From positions 1 through 34,219 of the forward strand of contig OMZS01000033.1 in NCBI GenBank assembly GCA_900315565.1: DNA of 34,219 nucleotides, written 5' to 3'. Source of the stretch: an uncultured Prevotellaceae bacterium (GTDB lineage: Bacteria > Bacteroidota > Bacteroidia > Bacteroidales > Bacteroidaceae). Below the pieces are notes generated by a model. It was not told the origin of the DNA. It ran no database searches and saw only the letters and a list, made by a program, of their open reading frames with translations. Position 1 is the stretch's first letter. Every line of letters starts with the position of its first letter. The position numbers and the translations under genes are program-made. Below are positions 21,961 through 30,729 of the stretch, one piece after another.

Positions 21961-22767
21961 TTATCTCTTTTTGATAGGTTTTTTAGTGGTGGTTGAGGGC
22001 TTTTTCTTAGAAGCAGAACGGTTGCTGACAGCAAAAGAGTAGAGTTTATCGTCGTAGTCAACTACGAAAAGTACATCTCGGCCGTCTCGCTGTTGCAGTT
22101 CCATGTATTGCACACTCTTTACCATGGGGAGTTTACTGTACACCTTACCTGTGAATTTGTCGAGCATGAAGAGATACTTGCGTTCGTTGGTGAATCCGTA
22201 GGAACAGAAGACGTATTTCTTGCTGAGAATGAAGATGTCGTTGCTCACCAGATAGTCGGTTTCCCACACCATGCGCTGGCCCTCCACATCGTAGCAGTAG
22301 AGTTTGCTGCCCTTACCGTCTATCATCGACGAATAGCTGGGACATGCCATGTTGAATAATAGGTAGTGGTTGTCGCTGTCCCACCGAACGTCTTGCACCT
22401 CACAGTAGTTGTTGCCCGTGAGTTGACAAAGGTCGAGGGTGACTGTGGGCTGATCGTTGTGGTCGTAGAGCACCACTTTGAAGTCGTAATCGTCTGCCGC
22501 TAGGGGAAGGCGGTATAAAGCCATCCATCCCATGTCGGTAGGCTCAGAGATGAAGAGCTCAAGGTTTTCTATGCCCTCGGTGCGCGGAAGGTCGGTTCGT
22601 TGGGTGTCCCTACGCAGACGGTAGAAGAAGCCGTTGGGTTTATTCTTCGAGGTCACCTCGTCAAGATGCCCTGTGCCATAGTTTTTGAGCAGATAGATGC
22701 TCTGAGCCTGCGCTGTAGTACCACCCAGAAGCATCGCCAAAAGGATAATGGATAGTTTTTTCATCAT
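21961..22767 (-). CDS. secreted protein of unknown function
   Basis: 268 residues with a Sec signal peptide (MMKKLSIILLAMLLGGTTAQA; a start at the second Met is equally possible). The mature protein is beta-rich with repeated aromatic strand patterns (ALYRLPLAADDYDFKVVLYD, DSDNHYLLFNM, GKGSKLYCYDVEGQRMVW, ERKYLFMLDKFTGKVYS). This recalls a small beta-propeller or other repeat-beta fold, but it is not a clear family match. The tail is strongly basic (KKKPSTTTKKPIKKR). It follows the GH5 lipoprotein gene on the same strand with a 158-bp gap. No function is proposed. Confidence 0.7.
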   Translation of the reverse strand: MMKKLSIILLAMLLGGTTAQAQSIYLLKNYGTGHLDEVTSKNKPNGFFYRLRRDTQRTDLPRTEGIENLELFISEPTDMGWMALYRLPLAADDYDFKVVLYDHNDQPTVTLDLCQLTGNNYCEVQDVRWDSDNHYLLFNMACPSYSSMIDGKGSKLYCYDVEGQRMVWETDYLVSNDIFILSKKYVFCSYGFTNERKYLFMLDKFTGKVYSKLPMVKSVQYMELQQRDGRDVLFVVDYDDKLYSFAVSNRSASKKKPSTTTKKPIKKR

Positions 22768-22925
22768 AGTAGTGATGGTTTTTGTGGGTTCTTACAGAAA
22801 AAAGAAGAATACAATCAAGTTTCGCATAGCCCCCTTCACCAGCAAGGGAAGGGAGGCATTGCGCGATGATTATTACATTATTTTATTGAGCATTAATGGT
22901 GACACACACCTGAAACAAATCTGTT

Positions 22926-24071
22926 TCAATCACCCAGTTTCTTTCCCGAAGTAAGAATGTCAACAAGTCCTTTGTCCTTGTAGTCGTTCTTCTTCTGATC
23001 CCAGAATCCGAAGTCGGCATCATAACACCAGGTGGTCCAGGCAATGTCGTACTCGTCGAACACGCTGAGCATGTCTTTTGTCCACTTGTAGGCCAGTTCG
23101 CGGTCAACAGGCTCATACACGCCCCACTCGCCGCAGAACAGCTGCAAACCGTATTTCTTGGCAGCCTCGATGGCATCCTTGAAGTCGGCACGTATGCGGT
23201 CGATGTTCCACTCCTGCTGGGTGAAAGGCTCCAACTGAGATTTGATTGAGTCGGGAGCAGCCTCATAATCCTCTTTCGACACCAATACACCGGGATAGTT
23301 CACTTTGCCTTTGTATTTGCCCAGTGGTGTCCACCACGCTCCATAGTGGGTGAGCAGCATGGGGTTGTAGTAGTGGAACGAAAGCACAATGTTCTTGTCG
23401 CCCTCGGGCACCTTCAGGTATTTCATGGTTTCGTAGCCCTGCCAGCGATTGGAACCGATGACAAGTGTACGCTGAGGCTCGCGCTCGCGCAGAGCCTTGT
23501 GTACCTTCGCGATGAGCTGGTTCCATTGCTCGTGGTCTTCAGCCACTGGCTCGTTCATAAACTCGTAGGCCACGGAGTCGGTGCTGTAACCTTTGAGGGC
23601 ATCAGAGAGCTGATACCACATATCGACAAGGTTCTGCTGTGCCTCCTCCGAAGTGAAGAGCGTATTGGCATTTGCACCGCCCTCATTCTCTGCATTGAAG
23701 TAGTGTGAACGTATGATGTGCAGGTCAACGATGGCACGCAGGTGGTGTTTCACGGCAAGGTCTAGGGCGTTGGTGAGCAGATTCCACGCCTCGGGCAGTT
23801 GGTCGCCTTCCTCGTCCCAAAACTGCACCTCATCAATAGGAATGCGTACAAAATCGAATCCCAGCTGTTCGAGCCGTTCGAAGTCATCCTCCTGAATGTG
23901 CTGTCGACGGGCTTCACCACGCTCTTCCGACTGCGACAGCCAATGGCTCAGGTTGGTTCCGCGTCGTATGCGGAAGTCATTCACTTTCCCGTCGGTACTC
24001 TCTTCACGGCAGGAGTTCATCATGGTGGTGGCACAGACGAGTGCCACGAAGAACAATAAAAACTTTTTCAT
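22926..24071 (-). CDS. glycoside hydrolase family 5 lipoprotein (cellulase-like)
   Basis: 381 residues. The N-terminus is a lipoprotein signal: hydrophobic core then MMNSC with Cys21 as the lipidated residue. The GH5 barrel follows: GTNLSHWL (38-45), FDFVRIPID (72-80), the acid/base Glu174 in FMNEP, HYYNP (233-237) and the nucleophile Glu315 in FCGEWG. The RRGTNLSHWLS opening and overall shape fit endo-beta-glucanase/mannanase-like GH5 members; the exact polysaccharide is unknown. The residues after Cys21 are acidic (REEST), not the classic surface-export signal seen in some Bacteroidota lipoproteins. It lies alone between the MEMO-AMMECR1 gene and a secreted unknown, with no SusC/SusD genes nearby. 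Confidence 0.9.
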   Translation of the reverse strand: MKKFLLFFVALVCATTMMNSCREESTDGKVNDFRIRRGTNLSHWLSQSEERGEARRQHIQEDDFERLEQLGFDFVRIPIDEVQFWDEEGDQLPEAWNLLTNALDLAVKHHLRAIVDLHIIRSHYFNAENEGGANANTLFTSEEAQQNLVDMWYQLSDALKGYSTDSVAYEFMNEPVAEDHEQWNQLIAKVHKALREREPQRTLVIGSNRWQGYETMKYLKVPEGDKNIVLSFHYYNPMLLTHYGAWWTPLGKYKGKVNYPGVLVSKEDYEAAPDSIKSQLEPFTQQEWNIDRIRADFKDAIEAAKKYGLQLFCGEWGVYEPVDRELAYKWTKDMLSVFDEYDIAWTTWCYDADFGFWDQKKNDYKDKGLVDILTSGKKLGD

Positions 24072-24140
24072 ATCAATTCATCATTTAAGGGTAATATCCT
24101 TTTCTTTTTGTTTAGTTTAGTCCCATCAGCCCTATCAACA

Positions 24141-25748
24141 TCAAAAGACGATAGCCTCGTAAACGTATAACTCAGCATCACGCCAGCCATTCCAGCCAAG
24201 GCCAGCCTTGTCGCGAGAGCAATGCCCCACAAACTCTTCTTTTGTCCAGTCCACCTGATCGGCCACCTGTGGCAAGAAAGTGCCACTACGTCGCCCCTTG
24301 TGGATATATAGGCCATGGCGGTGCAACTCAAACTCATCAAGACTATAAATGCGCCTCATGGGGGTGAGCACCGATATCTCTATGTCAACATCGTCCAGCT
24401 CATGACGGCGCAGAGGATGAAAGCGCGGGTCGTCGAAAGCGGCCGCCTGAGCCATCTTGGCTACCACCAACCGCAGGGGAATATCCTCACCAAAATGTCC
24501 CATGCACCCTCGCAAATCGCCGTGCTTATGAAGCGAGACAAAAGCTCCGCACTTTTTATCAAGAACCGAAGATTGAGTGTTATTATCAGAAGAACCTATA
24601 GCCGAGGAACCTGTTGCCGGAGAATCAGGCTTCACTCCCAAAACATCTTGAATACTCTGAAGGGCTATCTGCTTGAGCTGCTGTTTATCGTGCTCTGTGA
24701 GGACGAAGTCTGAACCAGAAAGAGCAGAAACTGGTGTGGAGTGTGCAGAATCTGCACCAGTTTTTGCTGAAACAGGCGATGCTTTTTCATGTCTGACAAT
24801 GGCAAACGAGTGATAACCCACCACACGATTGTGGTCATGGTGGTCAATGTCACCCGAGTTCTGATAAAACAAGTGTTTCACCTCGTAATGCCTGTCAAGC
24901 ATAAGCAAAAGAGTGATGATGGCATACTCTCCGCAGGCACTGGTCTCCAGATGGGGCTTGCCGCTACGGGCATTGGCCTCGATAGCTGCTATGAACTGCT
25001 CGGCTATGCCGCTCTCTAGCGCCTTGCCTGTCAGAGCATCAGCCTCAACTGCATCATCGTAAGAAGGATAGTGCGAAAAATCACTGCTGACAATGAAGAG
25101 ATTCTCTTCGTTGAAATAAGGTTTGAGCACCTCGGCCATCCGTTGGAGTTTAGAATAGTCGTTGGTGGAGATGATGATGGGCACAATGGGAGGTACATCG
25201 CCTAACCGGCGCTGCAAAAAGGGCAACTGCACCTCCAGACAGTGCTCGCGCGAATGGGCTTCCTCACGATAGGAAAACAGACTGTCGGCCTCCATCAGGA
25301 CGCGGGCTGTCTCGGTGTCAACCTTCACGTTGCCAAGAGGGGTGGCGTAGTAGTCGGCACCGATGTTGACCGATGCTCCGTCGAGCCAAACGTAATGACT
25401 GGGTCCCAGCAGAAACACACGCTGGTAGCGCTTCTTGGGGTTAAGACGCTTATAGGCCGAAGCGGCCACGCCACCCGAGAAATAATACCCGGCATGAGGC
25501 ACAATCAGGGCTGCCACACTGTCGGAAAGGTCGCCATAGGAATGAAGAGCCAGCAGACTGTCAACCTCGCGACCAAGTTTCTGGGCATTGCCCACATAGA
25601 AGCGGTTGGCCTGAGTGGCGGGCCGTACCACAGGGGGTGACGGCTGGCCGTTGTTGTTGTTCATCATTAGGATAGATGCTATGATTGCTAAAATGGTGAT
25701 TGCCATGACTGCGATGACAAAAGGGTTTCTTATCGGCATGCCTCGCAA
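24141..25748 (-). CDS. membrane-anchored MEMO1-AMMECR1 fusion (AmmeMemoRadiSam proteins B and A)
   Basis: 535 residues. An N-terminal membrane segment (about 10-29, FVIAVMAITILAIIASILMM) is followed by a MEMO1 domain (45-320). That domain has all the expected residues: His85 (PHAGYYFSGG), His118 (LGPSHYV), His226 (SSDFSHY) and Cys272 (TSACGEY). A linker with duplicated PVSAKTG/PVSALSG segments leads to an AMMECR1 domain (about 345-535) with the LRGCMG motif at 412-417. Parts A and B of the AmmeMemoRadiSam system are normally separate soluble proteins; the radical SAM third member is not encoded in the window. The membrane anchor before a MEMO domain is unusual. The gene starts 6-7 bases after pyrD, so it is probably in the pyrK-pyrD operon. 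Its biochemical role is unknown. Confidence 0.88.
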   Translation of the reverse strand: MRGMPIRNPFVIAVMAITILAIIASILMMNNNNGQPSPPVVRPATQANRFYVGNAQKLGREVDSLLALHSYGDLSDSVAALIVPHAGYYFSGGVAASAYKRLNPKKRYQRVFLLGPSHYVWLDGASVNIGADYYATPLGNVKVDTETARVLMEADSLFSYREEAHSREHCLEVQLPFLQRRLGDVPPIVPIIISTNDYSKLQRMAEVLKPYFNEENLFIVSSDFSHYPSYDDAVEADALTGKALESGIAEQFIAAIEANARSGKPHLETSACGEYAIITLLLMLDRHYEVKHLFYQNSGDIDHHDHNRVVGYHSFAIVRHEKASPVSAKTGADSAHSTPVSALSGSDFVLTEHDKQQLKQIALQSIQDVLGVKPDSPATGSSAIGSSDNNTQSSVLDKKCGAFVSLHKHGDLRGCMGHFGEDIPLRLVVAKMAQAAAFDDPRFHPLRRHELDDVDIEISVLTPMRRIYSLDEFELHRHGLYIHKGRRSGTFLPQVADQVDWTKEEFVGHCSRDKAGLGWNGWRDAELYVYEAIVF

Positions 25749-25754
25749 AAAGAA

Positions 25755-26666
25755 CTACTCGTTGAGTGCACCTATGATTTCTTGTACAGAACGGCAGCCA
25801 TGACTGTCGAGCCACTGATTAATGCCGTCGCGCACACGAATGGTCACCGTAGGGTCGATGAAATTGGCGGTACCAATCTCAATAGCGGTGGCACCTGCCA
25901 TGAGGAACTCAATAGCATCGGTGGCCGTTGAGATGCCGCCCAAACCCACCACGGGAATCTTGACAGCCTTGGCTACCTGCCACACCATGCGCAGGGCAAC
26001 AGGCTTCACTGCGGGACCACTGAGCCCTCCCGTGGCAATGCTGAGCACCGGACGGCGACGTTCAATGTCGATGGCCATGCCCATGAGCGTATTGATAAGC
26101 GACACGCTGTCGGCTCCCTCGGCCTCTACGGCACGGGCTATGTCGGCTATGTTAGTGACATTTGGCGAGAGTTTCACAATGAGGGTCTTATGATAACGTT
26201 CGCGCACGGCTCGCACCACACTGGCTGCTCCCTCGCAGGTGACACCAAAAGCCATACCACCCTGCTTCACGTTGGGGCACGAGATGTTGAGTTCTATGGC
26301 AGGAATCTTCTCCAGTGCGTCAATACGAGCAGCACACTCAGCATAGTCATCGGGCGAAGAGCCGCTGACGTTCACAATTATGTTGGTGTCAATGTCCTTG
26401 ATTTCGGGATATATGTGCTTGCAGAAATAATCCACACCTTTGTTTTGCAAACCCACACAGTTGAGCATGCCCGATGCGGTTTCTGCCATTCGCGGATAAT
26501 CGTTGCCCTGGCGCGGATGTAGAGTGGTGCCCTTCACTATAATGCCGCCCAGCTGGTCGAGAGGCACAAAGTCGGCAAACTCTGGTCCATAGCCAAAAGT
26601 GCCCGAAGCGGTCATCACTGGGTTTTTCAGCTCGAGATGGTTGATTTTAACGTTTAAAACTGCCAT
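25755..26666 (-). CDS. pyrD: dihydroorotate dehydrogenase, class 1B catalytic subunit
   Basis: 303 residues from the ATG at 26666 ([18 protein letters not shown]). The reading can be extended upstream, but only by overlapping pyrK heavily. It has the FMN-barrel motifs [16 protein letters not shown] with the active-site Cys130 (class 1B uses Cys), [12 protein letters not shown] and GLGGI near the phosphate-binding end. It oxidises dihydroorotate to orotate in pyrimidine synthesis and passes electrons through PyrK to NAD+. It overlaps the end of pyrK by 13 bases, in keeping with their joint complex. Confidence 0.95.
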   Translation of the reverse strand: MAVLNVKINHLELKNPVMTASGTFGYGPEFADFVPLDQLGGIIVKGTTLHPRQGNDYPRMAETASGMLNCVGLQNKGVDYFCKHIYPEIKDIDTNIIVNVSGSSPDDYAECAARIDALEKIPAIELNISCPNVKQGGMAFGVTCEGAASVVRAVRERYHKTLIVKLSPNVTNIADIARAVEAEGADSVSLINTLMGMAIDIERRRPVLSIATGGLSGPAVKPVALRMVWQVAKAVKIPVVGLGGISTATDAIEFLMAGATAIEIGTANFIDPTVTIRVRDGINQWLDSHGCRSVQEIIGALNE

Positions 26667-27430
26667 AATAGTTTTTTTGTATTGAATACAGGTCCTTCTT
26701 TGCAAACACACAGATTGCCTTCGGTGGTCTTTTCTACACAGCAAAGACAAGCACCAAGGCCACAGGCCATCATATTTTCTAGCGAGGCCTCACACTCAGT
26801 TTCTGCCTTGTGGGCATAGCGGGCCACTGCCATCATCATGGGTTTAGGACCGCAAGTGGAAATCTGGTCGAATTGCTCGTTTTGTAGCAGCGAGTGCTGG
26901 GTGACAAAGCCACGCTCGCCTGCCGTGCCATCTTCGGTGGTCACAAACACACGGCCATACTTGCGAAACTCACTCAGCAGAAGCAAATCTTTGGCCGAAC
27001 GGGCTCCCAGCAGAAAGGTGGGTTCAAAACCGCCATCATAAAGTTTCTTGCCAAAATAAAGGAGAGGAGCAACACCCACACCACCGCCAACAAGCAGCAA
27101 ACGACAGCCTGCATCACGAGGCATCGTGAACGAGTTGCCCAACGGCAGCACACAATTGAGACTGTCGCCAGCACGCAGTTGAGCCAAACGGCGTGTGCCA
27201 TCGCCTACAGTAGCCACAAGGAGCCACAACTCGTTGCGCTCCTCATCGACAAAGTTGATAGATATGGGGCGCCGAAGAAAGGTGTTGGGCGAATTGTCCA
27301 CACGAACTTCGGCAAATTGGCCAGGAAGCATCGGCGGAAGAGGTGACTCGTGGGTGAGCTTGAGCAGCACATAACGCTCGTGAAGAGGCTCTACCAAGTT
27401 GACCGTAAGGTCTAATAAATGTTTTTTCAT
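26654..27430 (-). CDS. pyrK: dihydroorotate dehydrogenase electron transfer subunit
   Basis: 258-residue FAD/iron-sulfur protein of the ferredoxin reductase family. FLRRPISIN (51-59) binds [17 protein letters not shown] is the NAD-binding loop and [12 protein letters not shown] follows. The C-terminal Cys cluster [16 protein letters not shown]...CVC supplies the four [2Fe-2S] ligands. It connects the PyrD Cys-type flavoprotein to NAD+. It is the first gene of the pyrK-pyrD-MEMO operon, with a consensus promoter 23 bases before its start. Confidence 0.95.
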   Translation of the reverse strand: MKKHLLDLTVNLVEPLHERYVLLKLTHESPLPPMLPGQFAEVRVDNSPNTFLRRPISINFVDEERNELWLLVATVGDGTRRLAQLRAGDSLNCVLPLGNSFTMPRDAGCRLLLVGGGVGVAPLLYFGKKLYDGGFEPTFLLGARSAKDLLLLSEFRKYGRVFVTTEDGTAGERGFVTQHSLLQNEQFDQISTCGPKPMMMAVARYAHKAETECEASLENMMACGLGACLCCVEKTTEGNLCVCKEGPVFNTKKLLWQF

Positions 27431-27452
27431 TATCGTTCTAAGGATTATGTTG

Positions 27453-27483
27453 CAAATATAACAAAAAAAACGATACTTTCAAA
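27453..27483 (-). promoter_or_regulatory. promoter of the pyrK-pyrD operon
   Basis: Minus strand: TTTG (complement of 27480-27483), 19 bp, then TATATTTG (complement of 27453-27460), both exact consensus elements. Confidence 0.78.
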
Positions 27484-27584
27484 GAGAGAGCCCAAAAGAT
27501 TCTAACGGAAATACGAAAAAACTGGTAAAGAGCAAAGAAGAAAGCATCACACCTCCCAAACGGAAACATCTCACAGACAAAAAA

Positions 27585-27634
27585 GAAGCATCACATAGCA
27601 CAAAAAGCAAAGGAAAAGTGCTACATGATGCTTC
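27585..27634 (-). terminator. terminator of the XRE regulator gene
   Basis: GAAGCATCACATAGCAC (27585-27601) and GTGCTACATGATGCTTC (27618-27634) pair except for two central bases. On the minus strand the stem is followed by TTTTTTGTCTG. It lies about 180 bases beyond the regulator's stop codon; the sequence between carries no gene. Confidence 0.7.
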
Positions 27635-27817
27635 GGGTGTGACTTCATAAATCAAAAGTCAAAGCACACAACAAATAAGGACGAAGGCTCCTACAACATA
27701 CTCAACGAGGATACTTTCCACATATACATTATCTTAATACAATCACGAAGGGGAAGCACTGCCCCTGAAGCACAGAAATTGATATTGAAGAATGTCAATG
27801 AACACATCAAATAACTA

Positions 27818-28276
27818 TTATTTAGGAACGAAAGTCTCCCATGTCTGATCGTTATAGAAGATTCGGATTTCTGTAATTTGACGAATAGGTTTGTCAATTA
27901 TTTTCACATTCAAATTTTCTACGTTTTTTGGTGTATTGTTTACACGCTGAATGTTTTGTTGCTCTTGTAGCTCACTGAATAGGGTGGGAGCAACGTCAGG
28001 CACTTGGCTCGCTACATCATCCTGAGGCACACCTGTGGTTTCAATATTGGTCGGCTGCCCATCATTATACATCTGGCCACTACCATAAAGCAACCAGTCG
28101 GTGTTGACAGCAGGGAACTTACGCTTGATGGCATCTATCTGCATCAAGGTAGGGCGCGACTTGCCGTTAAAGATATTACTCAACGTTGCCTGAGACAGTC
28201 CAACAAAATCGCAAAACACTTGTCGAGACATGTGTTGAGAGTCCATGAGTTTTCTGATTCGATCCTTGATTTCCAT
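27818..28276 (-). CDS. XRE-family (Cro/CI type) helix-turn-helix regulator
   Basis: 152 residues from the ATG at 28276 (MEIKDRIRKLMDSQHMSRQVF); an upstream in-frame ATG adds eight residues and is less likely. The HTH_3 domain covers about 1-58, with the recognition region DFVGLSQATLSNIFNGKSRPTLMQIDAI. A linker of about 60 residues and a short conserved-looking end (PIRQITEIRIFYNDQTWETFVPK) follow. It may regulate itself: its promoter lies in an AT-rich block full of TTTATA motifs. The target genes are unknown. The gene and its flanks are much more AT-rich than most of the window, which may mark acquired DNA. Confidence 0.85.
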   Translation of the reverse strand: MEIKDRIRKLMDSQHMSRQVFCDFVGLSQATLSNIFNGKSRPTLMQIDAIKRKFPAVNTDWLLYGSGQMYNDGQPTNIETTGVPQDDVASQVPDVAPTLFSELQEQQNIQRVNNTPKNVENLNVKIIDKPIRQITEIRIFYNDQTWETFVPK

Positions 28277-28323
28277 AACGTAACTGATTTTTGACCACAA
28301 AAGGCCAATTTCCTATCGGTTTA

Positions 28324-28355
28324 CAAAGGTAAACACAAAATTTATATCCTGCAAA
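28324..28355 (-). promoter_or_regulatory. promoter of the XRE regulator
   Basis: Minus strand: TTTG (complement of 28352-28355), 20 bp, then TACCTTTG (complement of 28324-28331); both exact. AAATTTATA motifs within and beside it are candidate operators. Confidence 0.75.
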
Positions 28356-29047
28356 TTTATCAGCAAAAATTTATAAAATTAAAATTTAGATTTATGATTT
28401 TAAAAGCATGAAATTTCGTTTCCATAAATCACATTCTGACATTTTATATTTATAAACGTAAATAAAAACCTGAAATCACTCAATTAGCTATACTTGAGCT
28501 ATTTTTTTTAAATATCTGGGTTTCTATGTACTATTTACAACAACAAAATGGTAATATGCAAAAAATATGGCCAAAAACGGGATTTCATTTCCGCGACACC
28601 AATAGAAACATAGAATGAAATATGATAAAGCACTGGCTTTCGGATACTTACATACAAGAGATAAAAGACGAATAATTATTATCCGCCATTTTGGTTTCCT
28701 GAATTTAAATATGTAAAAACGGTGGTTTTATATTTCTAAAACAATTATAAACATAAAACTATAATATTTATATTTCTAAAATCTAACTTAAAATTTATGA
28801 TTATAAAAACTGATTTAACCGCCGTAAAAGTTAACAAATCAAAATCATAAAACAGAAAAATTTGAAAAACGCCAAAATCGATCAAAACTCGCGTATTTTG
28901 AAACGGAGATAAGGCTGCTTGAAAAAACGCGAGTTTTCATGGGGATAAAACTTCGGGAAACCCTTTACAGCAAAGGATTTGAGCCTAAAAAAACCGTCTA
29001 AAACAAAATGAATTCTAGACGAAAAACAGGCAAAAAGAGCTACTTTT
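28356..29047. other. 690-bp AT-rich block without genes
   Basis: No credible reading frame. TTTATATTTATAAA occurs at 28443-28456, and TTTATATTTCTAAAA occurs twice exactly 40 bp apart (28727-28741 and 28767-28781). TAGCT (28485-28489) and AGCTA (28497-28501) can form a small hairpin before a T-run near 28502-28509, with no gene ahead of it. The block may hold operators for the neighbouring regulator or be the remains of foreign DNA. Confidence 0.5.
28884..28937 (-). terminator. probable terminator of holA
   Basis: AAAACTCGCGT (28884-28894) and ACGCGAGTTTT (28927-28937) form a perfect 11-bp stem with a 32-base spacer, about 110 bases downstream of the holA stop. The T-run on the minus strand is modest, so confidence is limited. 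Confidence 0.5.
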
Positions 29048-30073
29048 TTAGTGCAAAATGAAGAAAATAAGTTCTTTTGCCAGATCGCCAGTGCTGGTAT
29101 TTGGGTTATCCAGGCCCTTACTTTTGGCATCAATTTCTCTAAATTTCGAAATTATCTGCATCACTTTCACGCCAGAATAATTTCTCATGCCCGCCATATA
29201 GTCTTTCACGCCCCACGAACTTTTCAAATCCAGGAAGCGCGCAAACTCGTTTTCATTGCTCCTGTTGGGCGCGTAATAGGCTATCATCAGATTCTGGAAA
29301 TAATTAAAGAGCAAAGGCATGAATGAAAACAACGAGCCAGCCTTTGGATTTTTGTCAAAATATTTGATAATCATATTTGCCTTCACCACATCACGGCTAA
29401 CAATGGCATTTCTGAGTTCGAAGGGGTTGAAATCCTTGCTCACCCCTATCTGCTCCTCCACCACCTCGGGCGTTACTCGTTTGTCGGTTTCAGGCAATGA
29501 AAGCAACAGTTTGTCAAGCTCGCTCGAGAGTCGGCTCAGGTCGGAACCAATAAAGTCAGCCATCATCTGCGCCGACTTATTGTCGATGGTGGCACCACGC
29601 GCTTTGAGGTAGGTGTTGATAAAGCCCGGCAACTCGTAATCGCGCTTTTTCTTGCTCTCGAACACCACGCCCTGCTTTTCGGCCAGACTGATTACCTTCT
29701 TACGGCGGTCGATGGTGCCGTTCTTGTAGCAAATCACCAAGATGGTTGATTTCACAGGTTTCTCAAAATACTTCTCCAGCGCCTCCCAAGAACGGATGTT
29801 TTGCGCCTCTTTCACAATGACCACCTGATATTCGGCCATCATCGGATAGCGACGGGCCATGTCGGCCAGCTGGGCAGCATTGGCGTCGGAGCCAAACACC
29901 ACGGTCTGATTGAAGTCGCGCTCCTCGGGTGAAAGCACATTTTCGGCAATATAGTCGGCAATCTGGTCGATGAAATACCCCTCCTCACCCATCAGAATAT
30001 AGACGGGAGCAAACTGTCTTGCCTTCAGGTCGCGCATAATCGCGTCGAAAGCCGGTGATTTTTTCTCTGCCAT
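29048..30073 (-). CDS. holA: DNA polymerase III delta subunit
   Basis: 341 residues from the ATG at 30073 (MAEKKSPAFDAIMRDL); 46 further in-frame codons upstream cross the promoter and are rejected. The domain order fits the clamp-loader delta subunit: FAPVYILMGEEGYFIDQIADYI at the start, then ALEKYFEKPVKSTILVICYKNGTIDRRKK, LPGFINTYLKARGATID (domain II) and the collar region near FNPFELRNAIVSRD and SLFSFMPLLFNYFQNLMIAYY. It opens the sliding clamp during loading. It is transcribed divergently from an HsdR-N protein, an arrangement common in Bacteroidota. Confidence 0.9.
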   Translation of the reverse strand: MAEKKSPAFDAIMRDLKARQFAPVYILMGEEGYFIDQIADYIAENVLSPEERDFNQTVVFGSDANAAQLADMARRYPMMAEYQVVIVKEAQNIRSWEALEKYFEKPVKSTILVICYKNGTIDRRKKVISLAEKQGVVFESKKKRDYELPGFINTYLKARGATIDNKSAQMMADFIGSDLSRLSSELDKLLLSLPETDKRVTPEVVEEQIGVSKDFNPFELRNAIVSRDVVKANMIIKYFDKNPKAGSLFSFMPLLFNYFQNLMIAYYAPNRSNENEFARFLDLKSSWGVKDYMAGMRNYSGVKVMQIISKFREIDAKSKGLDNPNTSTGDLAKELIFFILH

Positions 30074-30143
30074 AACTTGTGCTTTCTGTATTTTTTTACT
30101 ACCTTTGCCCCACACCTGGCGAAGCGCAAAGGCTACACGAGTG

Positions 30144-30175
30144 CAAAGATACGAAAAAAACGAGAGAAATGCAAA
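30144..30175 (-). promoter_or_regulatory. promoter of holA
   Basis: Minus strand: TTTG (complement of 30172-30175), 20 bp, then TATCTTTG (complement of 30144-30151), exact on both elements; the leader is about 65 bases. On the opposite strand TATCTTCG near 30210 may serve the divergent gene, with a poorer -33 element. Confidence 0.78.
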
Positions 30176-30239
30176 AGGAAAGCTCGCTTTTCTTTGCATA
30201 TCCAAGTGCAAATATCTTCGACTAAGTCCATTTTAAAAA

Positions 30240-30689
30240 ATGATTCCATTAAACCTGCCATCGTTCGAAATAAAAGTTTCCGGAACACCCCAGAAACCAA
30301 AAATTTTCGACTTTCTGAGGCGAAAATACGTCACGCTGACCCCCGAGGAGTGGGTGCGGCAGCATTTCGTGAACTTCCTTATCCACCATAAAGGCTATCC
30401 GCAGATGCTCATGGCCAACGAGGTGGAACTGAAGATGGGCGACAAACGGCTGCGCTGCGACAGTATCATATATAATAAGGTGTTGCAGCCCCGCGTCATT
30501 GTAGAATACAAGGCTCCTAGCGTGGGCATCACACAACATGTTTTCGACCAAATCAGCGTCTATAACCAGCTGATGCACGTCGATTATCTGATGGTGAGCA
30601 ACGGATTGCAGCATTTCTGCTGCAAAATGGATTACGAGCAGCACAACTACCAGTTTCTCGCCGGCATACCCGATTACAAAGACATTTAA
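30240..30689 (+). CDS. stand-alone HsdR N-terminal-type nuclease domain protein
   Basis: 149 residues, with little beyond the HSDR_N_2 (PD-(D/E)XK) fold. The core residues are Glu61 (ANEVELKMGDKRLRCD), Asp74, Glu89 and Lys91 (RVIVEYKAP). PEEWVRQHFVNFLIHHKGYP (35-54) is the characteristic helix before it. No helicase or methylase gene is nearby, so this is not a type I restriction system; single-domain copies beside holA are frequent in Bacteroidota and their role is unknown. It could bind or nick DNA. Codon use is like its neighbours and its start is the first ATG after the divergent promoter region. Confidence 0.85.
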   Translation: MIPLNLPSFEIKVSGTPQKPKIFDFLRRKYVTLTPEEWVRQHFVNFLIHHKGYPQMLMANEVELKMGDKRLRCDSIIYNKVLQPRVIVEYKAPSVGITQHVFDQISVYNQLMHVDYLMVSNGLQHFCCKMDYEQHNYQFLAGIPDYKDI

Positions 30690-30729
30690 GCACATAAACG
30701 CATTCATCAACCTGACATTTTAAACAAAT

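Noticed and set aside
30074-30211. 46-codon N-terminal extension of HolA
   Set aside because: The extension spans the consensus promoter at 30144-30175, and the delta-subunit pattern begins right after the ATG at 30073.
30240-30689. Type I restriction system
   Set aside because: Only the N-terminal nuclease domain is present; there is no helicase part, HsdM or HsdS.
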